From: Sulfitobacter sp. F26169L
GTDB lineage: Bacteria > Pseudomonadota > Alphaproteobacteria > Rhodobacterales > Rhodobacteraceae
Assembly (NCBI RefSeq): GCF_026410285.1
Contig: NZ_JAPMLP010000010.1
Location: 1-64,000 of the forward strand
Direction of reading: 5' to 3'
Length of the DNA stretch: 64,000 bases
The notes beneath the pieces are model-generated. The model was not told the origin of the DNA. It ran no database searches and was given only the letters and a program-made list of their open reading frames with translations. Numbering within the stretch: position 1 is the stretch's first letter; each line of letters opens with the position of its first letter. This document shows, in pieces, positions 59,442 through 64,000 of this stretch. Made by a program: the position numbers and the translations under genes.

Positions 59442-60578
59442 ATGAAATCAACGATCAAAGGAATGCTTGCAGGTGCGGCCATCATGGCTCTTGCCACTGG
59501 TGCACAGGCGCAGGAGCTCAGATTTGCGGGTGGCTGGCCTCCCGGGTCGCAGCCAACGAAGATGGTCGAAAATTACGCAAAGACGCTTGAGGAATACTCG
59601 GACGGGGAAGTTACAATGCGGGTATTCCCGCTGTCACTGCTCAGCTTTGCAGAAGGTCATGCGGGTGTGCGTGACGGGATCGCTGATATGACAGCGCTGC
59701 TGACTGCATATTTTCCATCTGAATACCCAACACTCAACATGCTGGCAGAATTTTCCGAACTGGTCGAGCTTGAGCAATTCGCAAGCGAGACAAGCTCGGT
59801 CGCATTCGCAGGGGCAATAAGCGAGTATGTCCTGCTAAACTGTGAGGAATGTCAGGAAGAAGTTGAAAAGCAGAACCACGTCTATCTGGGCGCGGGATCA
59901 ACAACGACATACGTTCTTCAGTGCATGGAACCGCTGACCTCGGTCGAGGACCTGAAAGGCAAGCGCATTCGTACCGCCGGTGCTTATTGGGCGCGCTGGG
60001 CAGAGGAGGTGGGCGCTACACCTGTATCTATGTCGATCAACGAAACCCTTGAAGGACTTAATCAGGGCGTTGTCGACTGCTCGGCCAGTAACACGGCAGA
60101 TTTTGTGAACTTCGGTTTTATCGACGTGGTTAAATACGTCTACGTCGGCCTTCCCGGCGCGCTGTTTAACTTCCCGATAACGATAAACAAAGACAGCTGG
60201 AACAGCTTGTCAGACAACGGGAAAAACGCACTGCTGCGCGCGCAGGCTAAACTTCTGGGGGATATCACTTTTGCCTATATCCTGGAAGGCCGTGACGGCA
60301 AAGAGCGTTCACCCGCACTCGGGATCGAATACACTGCTGCCGCGGATGATATGATCGCCATGAACCGCGATTTCATCAACAAGGACAAAGAAGCCATCGC
60401 AAGCATCTACAAAGAGCGGTTTGGCATCGAGTCTGGCGCGCAAGCGGCTGAAGCTCTGGAAGAGTTGCTTGTGAAGTGGACCGATTTGACCAAAGATGTG
60501 GAAGACGGCGCAGCACTTGAAAAAATCTACTACGACGAGATTTTTTCCAAGGTCGATATTGCCACCTACGGCAAGTAA
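59442..60578 (+). CDS. TRAP transporter solute-binding protein (DctP type), third system
   Basis: DctP-type periplasmic protein, 378 residues, with a Sec signal (STIKGMLAGAAIMALATGAQAQ). The mature part begins ELRFAGGWPPGSQPTKMVENYAKTLEEYSDG and has GKRIRTAGAYWARWAEEVG with the conserved ligand arginine, then ETLEGLNQGVVDCSASN. Two cysteine pairs, near LNCEECQ and LQCME, may form disulfides. AGGAGG is nine bases upstream of the ATG at 59442 and only three from the ATG at 59436. Context suggests an organic acid that is then activated to CoA. Confidence 0.9.
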   Translation: MKSTIKGMLAGAAIMALATGAQAQELRFAGGWPPGSQPTKMVENYAKTLEEYSDGEVTMRVFPLSLLSFAEGHAGVRDGIADMTALLTAYFPSEYPTLNMLAEFSELVELEQFASETSSVAFAGAISEYVLLNCEECQEEVEKQNHVYLGAGSTTTYVLQCMEPLTSVEDLKGKRIRTAGAYWARWAEEVGATPVSMSINETLEGLNQGVVDCSASNTADFVNFGFIDVVKYVYVGLPGALFNFPITINKDSWNSLSDNGKNALLRAQAKLLGDITFAYILEGRDGKERSPALGIEYTAAADDMIAMNRDFINKDKEAIASIYKERFGIESGAQAAEALEELLVKWTDLTKDVEDGAALEKIYYDEIFSKVDIATYGK

Positions 60579-60593
60579 GCCACACTGACAGAG

Positions 60594-60624
60594 ATCCGGC
60601 ACCCGAAGGTTTTGGGTGCCGGAT
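60594..60624 (+). terminator. Hairpin between DctP and DctQ of the third TRAP system
   Basis: ATCCGGCACCC/GGGTGCCGGAT, a perfect 11-bp stem with a nine-base loop, 16 bases after the binding-protein stop. There is no T-run. It probably sets a higher level of binding protein than of membrane subunits. Confidence 0.65.
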
Positions 60625-60647
60625 ATTCACGACAGAAAGGGAAAATC

Positions 60648-61184
60648 ATGTTAATGATTGGCAAAGTCTTGTCGACACTCGCAAAAGCAGCGTCGTTTAT
60701 CGGGACGCTCTGCGTTATCGCGATGATGCTTCACGTGACTGCCGACGTTGTTGGTCGTTATGTCTTCAATGCGCCCATATCGGGGACAATCGTTGTTGTG
60801 GCGAATTACTACATGATTCTGCTCGTCTTTCTTGCGATTGGCGTTGCCGAAGAAAAGCGCGCGCACATCTCGGTTGAATTTGTGACCGATATGATGCCCC
60901 AGCGGGTGCAGAACGGGTTCTCCGTGTTTTCGGGCATCCTGACAGCCGCAGTCATCACGATCCTGATGATCGCGGGCTATAACGAAGCTATCAAGAAAAC
61001 CAATATCGGCGCGACGATGGAGCAAGGCTCCAGCATGATCGAGGTCTGGCAGAGCTACTGGGCAATTCCTGTTGGTGCGGGGCTGATGGTGCTGATCGCG
61101 GCCTATCGCGTGATTGCGACGGTCACAGGCGCACGTAACGGGCTTAATGAAACCGATGAAAATGCAAAGTTTATAAATGACTGA
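60648..61184 (+). CDS. TRAP transporter small membrane subunit (DctQ type), third system
   Basis: DctQ subunit, 178 residues with four hydrophobic segments. It contains the family motif DVVGRYVFNAPISGTIVVVANYYMILLVFLAIG and the charged turn EEKRAHISVEFV. The ATG at 60648 follows AAAGGGAAA. Its end overlaps the DctM gene by eight bases. Confidence 0.9.
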   Translation: MLMIGKVLSTLAKAASFIGTLCVIAMMLHVTADVVGRYVFNAPISGTIVVVANYYMILLVFLAIGVAEEKRAHISVEFVTDMMPQRVQNGFSVFSGILTAAVITILMIAGYNEAIKKTNIGATMEQGSSMIEVWQSYWAIPVGAGLMVLIAAYRVIATVTGARNGLNETDENAKFIND

Positions 61185-62484
61185 TGTAGGAATTGGCCTG
61201 AGCGGCCTTGCGACACTGATCGCGCTTATCGCTGTACGTGTGCCGATTGGCATCGCGCTTATTGGCGTTTCTTTCGGCGGGTTATGGGTGCTGATGGGGC
61301 CACGTGTTGCGTGGGGGGCCATTGGCCTTGTTCCGTATCAGTTCACCTCAAGCTGGATTTTGTCGTCTATCCCGATGTTCCTGTTTCTGGGATTCATCAG
61401 CTATCATACGCAATTGACGCGGGGCATGTTCAATGCGGCGCGTATCTGGATGGCGGGGGTGCCGGGGGGGTTGGCGATTGCGTCTATCTTCGGTTCGGCA
61501 GGTTTTGCCGCTGTGTCGGGATCATCGATTGCCTGTTCGGCTGCGATGGGGCGTATCGCGATCCCCGAGATGATGAAATACAAATACCATCCGGAACTGG
61601 CGACAGGCACCGTTGCCGTTGCGGGCACCATCGGCGCGCTGATCCCGCCGTCGATCATTCTGATCCTCTACGGCGTCATTGCGCAGGTTTCGATTACAGA
61701 TCTGTTCCTGGGCGGCGTTTCCGCCGGACTGTTGACCGCGCTCGGCTATGTCACCGTTGTGCTTATTCGCGTCAAGTTGAACCCCGATCTTGCACCTGAA
61801 CGCGACGCAAGCGTGACGTTTGCTGAAAAAGTTGTCGCTCTCAAGGATACATGGCCACTATTGCTGATTATGATCGGTATCTTCGGCGGCTTGTTCGGCG
61901 GCATCTTTACACCCACCGAAGCAGGGGCCGTCGGTGCGTTTCTAGCCTGCGTTGTTGCGATCCTGACCGGTGAGATGACGGTTGTCCGCTTCTTGACCGC
62001 TGCGCGCGAAACGCTGATGACCACCGCAGCCCTGTTGATCATCGCTATCGGGGCAAGCCTGCTGACGCGGTTTCTGGCGCTGTCTGGTGCTGGTGATTAC
62101 CTTTCGTCCGGCATCTTGTCCGTAGCGACCAGTCCGATCTTGCTGATGATCGGTATTGTATGTGTCTATCTTCTGATCGGGATGTTTCTTGAACCGATTG
62201 GCGCGATGTTGCTGACATTGCCAATCATCCTGCCGGTAGTCGATGCATCTGGATGGAGCTTGCTGTGGTTTGGTATCGTCCTAACCAAACTGCTGGAAAT
62301 CGGCATGATCACCCCCCCCATAGGGATGAACGTATTCGTGATCAAAAGTGTGGTTGGCGATCTAGTGAAGACGACTGCTATCTTTCGGGGTGTGATGTGG
62401 TTTCTGGTAATGGACCTGGTGCTGGTGGCGATCTTGTGTGCCTTTCCCTCACTGGTGCTGACGCTGCCGGCCCTGTTGGGATAA
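61177..62484 (+). CDS. TRAP transporter large permease (DctM type), third system
   Basis: DctM permease, 435 residues with about 12 hydrophobic segments. Signatures are SSIPMFLFLGFISYHTQLTR, SAGFAAVSGSSIACSAAMGRIAIPEM, GALIPPSIILILYGVIAQ and FLEPIGAMLLTLPIILPVV, plus the late ITPPIGMNVFVIKS. It completes the third transporter and is followed after 42 bases by an acyl-CoA synthetase gene. Confidence 0.94.
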   Translation: MTDVGIGLSGLATLIALIAVRVPIGIALIGVSFGGLWVLMGPRVAWGAIGLVPYQFTSSWILSSIPMFLFLGFISYHTQLTRGMFNAARIWMAGVPGGLAIASIFGSAGFAAVSGSSIACSAAMGRIAIPEMMKYKYHPELATGTVAVAGTIGALIPPSIILILYGVIAQVSITDLFLGGVSAGLLTALGYVTVVLIRVKLNPDLAPERDASVTFAEKVVALKDTWPLLLIMIGIFGGLFGGIFTPTEAGAVGAFLACVVAILTGEMTVVRFLTAARETLMTTAALLIIAIGASLLTRFLALSGAGDYLSSGILSVATSPILLMIGIVCVYLLIGMFLEPIGAMLLTLPIILPVVDASGWSLLWFGIVLTKLLEIGMITPPIGMNVFVIKSVVGDLVKTTAIFRGVMWFLVMDLVLVAILCAFPSLVLTLPALLG

Positions 62485-62526
62485 TCTGCGCGGACTGCAT
62501 CCGGTACTGTTATTAAGGAGTAATAT

Positions 62527-64000
62527 ATGGATACTGACGTTCTAGTGCGCCGTGCGCGTAGCCAGCAGATCGGCGATCTGCTGCGCCGCTCTGCAGCAAG
62601 GTTGCCGAATAAAACGGCGCTGGTTTTTCGGGATCACAGTGACACCTTTGCCGAACTGGACGCGGCGGTTGATCGCGCGGCGCACGGGTTGGCCGTGCAG
62701 GGCGTCTCCAAGGGGGACCGCGTGGCGCTGTTCAGCCACAACAACCGCGCCTTTGTGGTTCTCAGGTTTGCGCTTGCCCGTCTGGGGGCCATCACAACTC
62801 CCGTGAACTTCATGCTCAACAGCGAAGATTTCGGCTACATCATTGACCATTCCGGTGCGTCCCTGCTGATTGCCGAAGATACGCTTTGCGAGGTGGCCGA
62901 TACCGGGCTGGGGCGTGACATGCCAAAGTTTTATATCCCCCACAGCGGCGCGCAGGTACCAGAAGGCTGGTTGCCGGTATCGGATATTCTGGAATACGAA
63001 AAAGAAGGCGCAGTCTGGACCGATCTCGGCCCTGATGATCCGGTCCAGATGATGTACACCAGTGGCACGGAATCGCGGCCCAAGGGCGCGTTGCTGACAT
63101 CGGATGCGCTGTTTGCACAATATACCAGTTGCATCGTCGACGGTGAGATGACTGCCGATGCGATATCGCTGCACTGCCTGCCGCTGTTCCACTGCGCGCA
63201 ACTTGATTGTTTCCTCAGCCCCGATCTATATCTCGGCGCCACTTCCATCCTGCACGATAAGGCCGATCCGGCTGAAATGCTGGCTGCAATCGAGGCGCAT
63301 GGCGTCACAAAGCTGTTCTGCCCGCCGACGATGTGGATTGCGCTGCTCCGTCACCCCGATTTCGATACCCGTGACCTCAGCAGTCTGAATGCCGGATACT
63401 ATGGCGCGGCGATCATGCCGACCGCAGTGATCGAGGAACTGGCAAACCGCTTGCCCAATATGCGTCTGTATAATTTCTACGGTCAGACAGAAATGGCGCC
63501 GATCGCCTCTATCCTGCGACCGGAAGACCAGAAGCGAAAGCTCGGCTCGGCAGGGCGTCCGGCGCTGAATGTCGAAACCCGCATTGTCGATGATGAAGAC
63601 AATCCAGTTGCCACAGGTGAAGTAGGCGAAATTGTCCACCGCAGCCCGCATCTGATTTTGCAATATTACAATGACCCGGAAAAAACCGCCGATGCCTTTC
63701 GGGGCGGATGGTTTCACAGCGGTGATCTGGGGCGTTTTGATGAAGACGGCTATTTGTACATTGTCGATCGAAAGAAAGACATGATCAAAACCGGCGGCGA
63801 GAATGTCGCCAGCCGTGAGGTGGAAGAGGCGATCTTCCGGCACCCCGACGTTGCCGAAGTAGCAGTTTTCGGGCTGCCCCATCCCAAATGGATCGAAGCC
63901 GTTACAGCAATTGTGGTTCTCAAGGCGCAAGCCGAGACCACCGTTGAGCAGATTAACGCATACTGTGCCGAAAACCTGACCCGCTATAAAGCGCCCAAAC
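62527..64000 (+). CDS. AMP-forming acyl-CoA synthetase (cut by the window edge)
   Basis: ANL-superfamily acyl-CoA synthetase, open from ATG to the right edge (491 codons present); the C-terminal lysine motif is missing because the window ends. Present are MYTSGTESRPKGALLTSD (the TESRPKG variant of the P-loop), FYGQTEMAP, GWFHSGDLGRFDEDGYL and VDRKKDMIKTGGENV. AAGGAGT precedes the start. Directly after a TRAP importer and in the same unit as two crotonases and a GntR regulator, it most likely activates the imported acid. Confidence 0.92.
   Translation, partial: MDTDVLVRRARSQQIGDLLRRSAARLPNKTALVFRDHSDTFAELDAAVDRAAHGLAVQGVSKGDRVALFSHNNRAFVVLRFALARLGAITTPVNFMLNSEDFGYIIDHSGASLLIAEDTLCEVADTGLGRDMPKFYIPHSGAQVPEGWLPVSDILEYEKEGAVWTDLGPDDPVQMMYTSGTESRPKGALLTSDALFAQYTSCIVDGEMTADAISLHCLPLFHCAQLDCFLSPDLYLGATSILHDKADPAEMLAAIEAHGVTKLFCPPTMWIALLRHPDFDTRDLSSLNAGYYGAAIMPTAVIEELANRLPNMRLYNFYGQTEMAPIASILRPEDQKRKLGSAGRPALNVETRIVDDEDNPVATGEVGEIVHRSPHLILQYYNDPEKTADAFRGGWFHSGDLGRFDEDGYLYIVDRKKDMIKTGGENVASREVEEAIFRHPDVAEVAVFGLPHPKWIEAVTAIVVLKAQAETTVEQINAYCAENLTRYKAPK

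Overview
The window is about 64 kb of GC-rich, densely coding DNA. Gene content (three TRAP transporters, two ABC importers, many acyl-CoA enzymes), start-stop overlaps and codon style all point to an alphaproteobacterium, most likely of the Rhodobacterales/Roseobacter group. This assignment is inference. There are no rRNA, tRNA, CRISPR or phage genes and no intact insertion sequence. Almost everything is catabolic: solute uptake joined to intracellular breakdown, each block with its own regulator.

Layout. (1) 668-13426: an RpiR regulator divergent from an N-formylglutamate amidohydrolase-like enzyme, a TRAP transporter, a glutamine-synthetase-like ligase, an aldehyde dehydrogenase, an iron-type alcohol dehydrogenase and a Pot-type ABC importer. 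This reads as a gamma-glutamylation route for an amino alcohol or amine. (2) 13499-18499, minus strand: an acyl-CoA synthetase and a single-chain biotin-dependent acyl-CoA carboxylase. (3) 19094-26814: an enolase-superfamily dehydratase, a GMC oxidoreductase with a small partner, and a sugar-type ABC importer, so probably sugar or sugar-acid catabolism. (4) 27001-32475: a second TRAP transporter and a pair of acyl-CoA dehydrogenases, then a TetR regulator. (5) 33247-42346, minus strand: a beta-oxidation operon (FadB-like fusion, thiolase, two crotonases, aldehyde dehydrogenase, acyl-CoA ligase, MaoC-like hydratase). (6) 42470-48270: acyl-CoA synthetase, iron-type alcohol dehydrogenase, thioesterase, an ACAD10/11-like dehydrogenase and a separate APH-like kinase. 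This is probably a phosphorylation/elimination route for hydroxyacyl-CoA. (7) 48291-56621: a LacI regulator divergent from a GMC oxidoreductase, a second acyl-CoA dehydrogenase pair, a class III CoA-transferase, a SnoaL-like protein, a crotonase and an alpha/beta hydrolase. (8) 56971-64000: a GntR regulator, two crotonases, a third TRAP transporter and an acyl-CoA synthetase cut by the window edge.

Regulation visible in the DNA. A 14-bp palindrome CTAC-N6-GTAG lies upstream of four transcription units (19094, 25474, 30118 and the 42346/42470 divergent pair). At 30118 it sits inside a 38-bp perfect inverted repeat over a good promoter. The GntR gene is preceded by three TGTCNGACA sites, and a 20-bp perfect palindrome lies between the LacI gene and its divergent operon. 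All five solute-binding-protein genes are followed by a perfect or near-perfect hairpin.

The most interesting candidates are the split ACAD10/11-like module in block 6, the gamma-glutamylation operon in block 1, and the shared CTAC-N6-GTAG operator. All functional assignments come from reading motifs by eye; no database search was possible.
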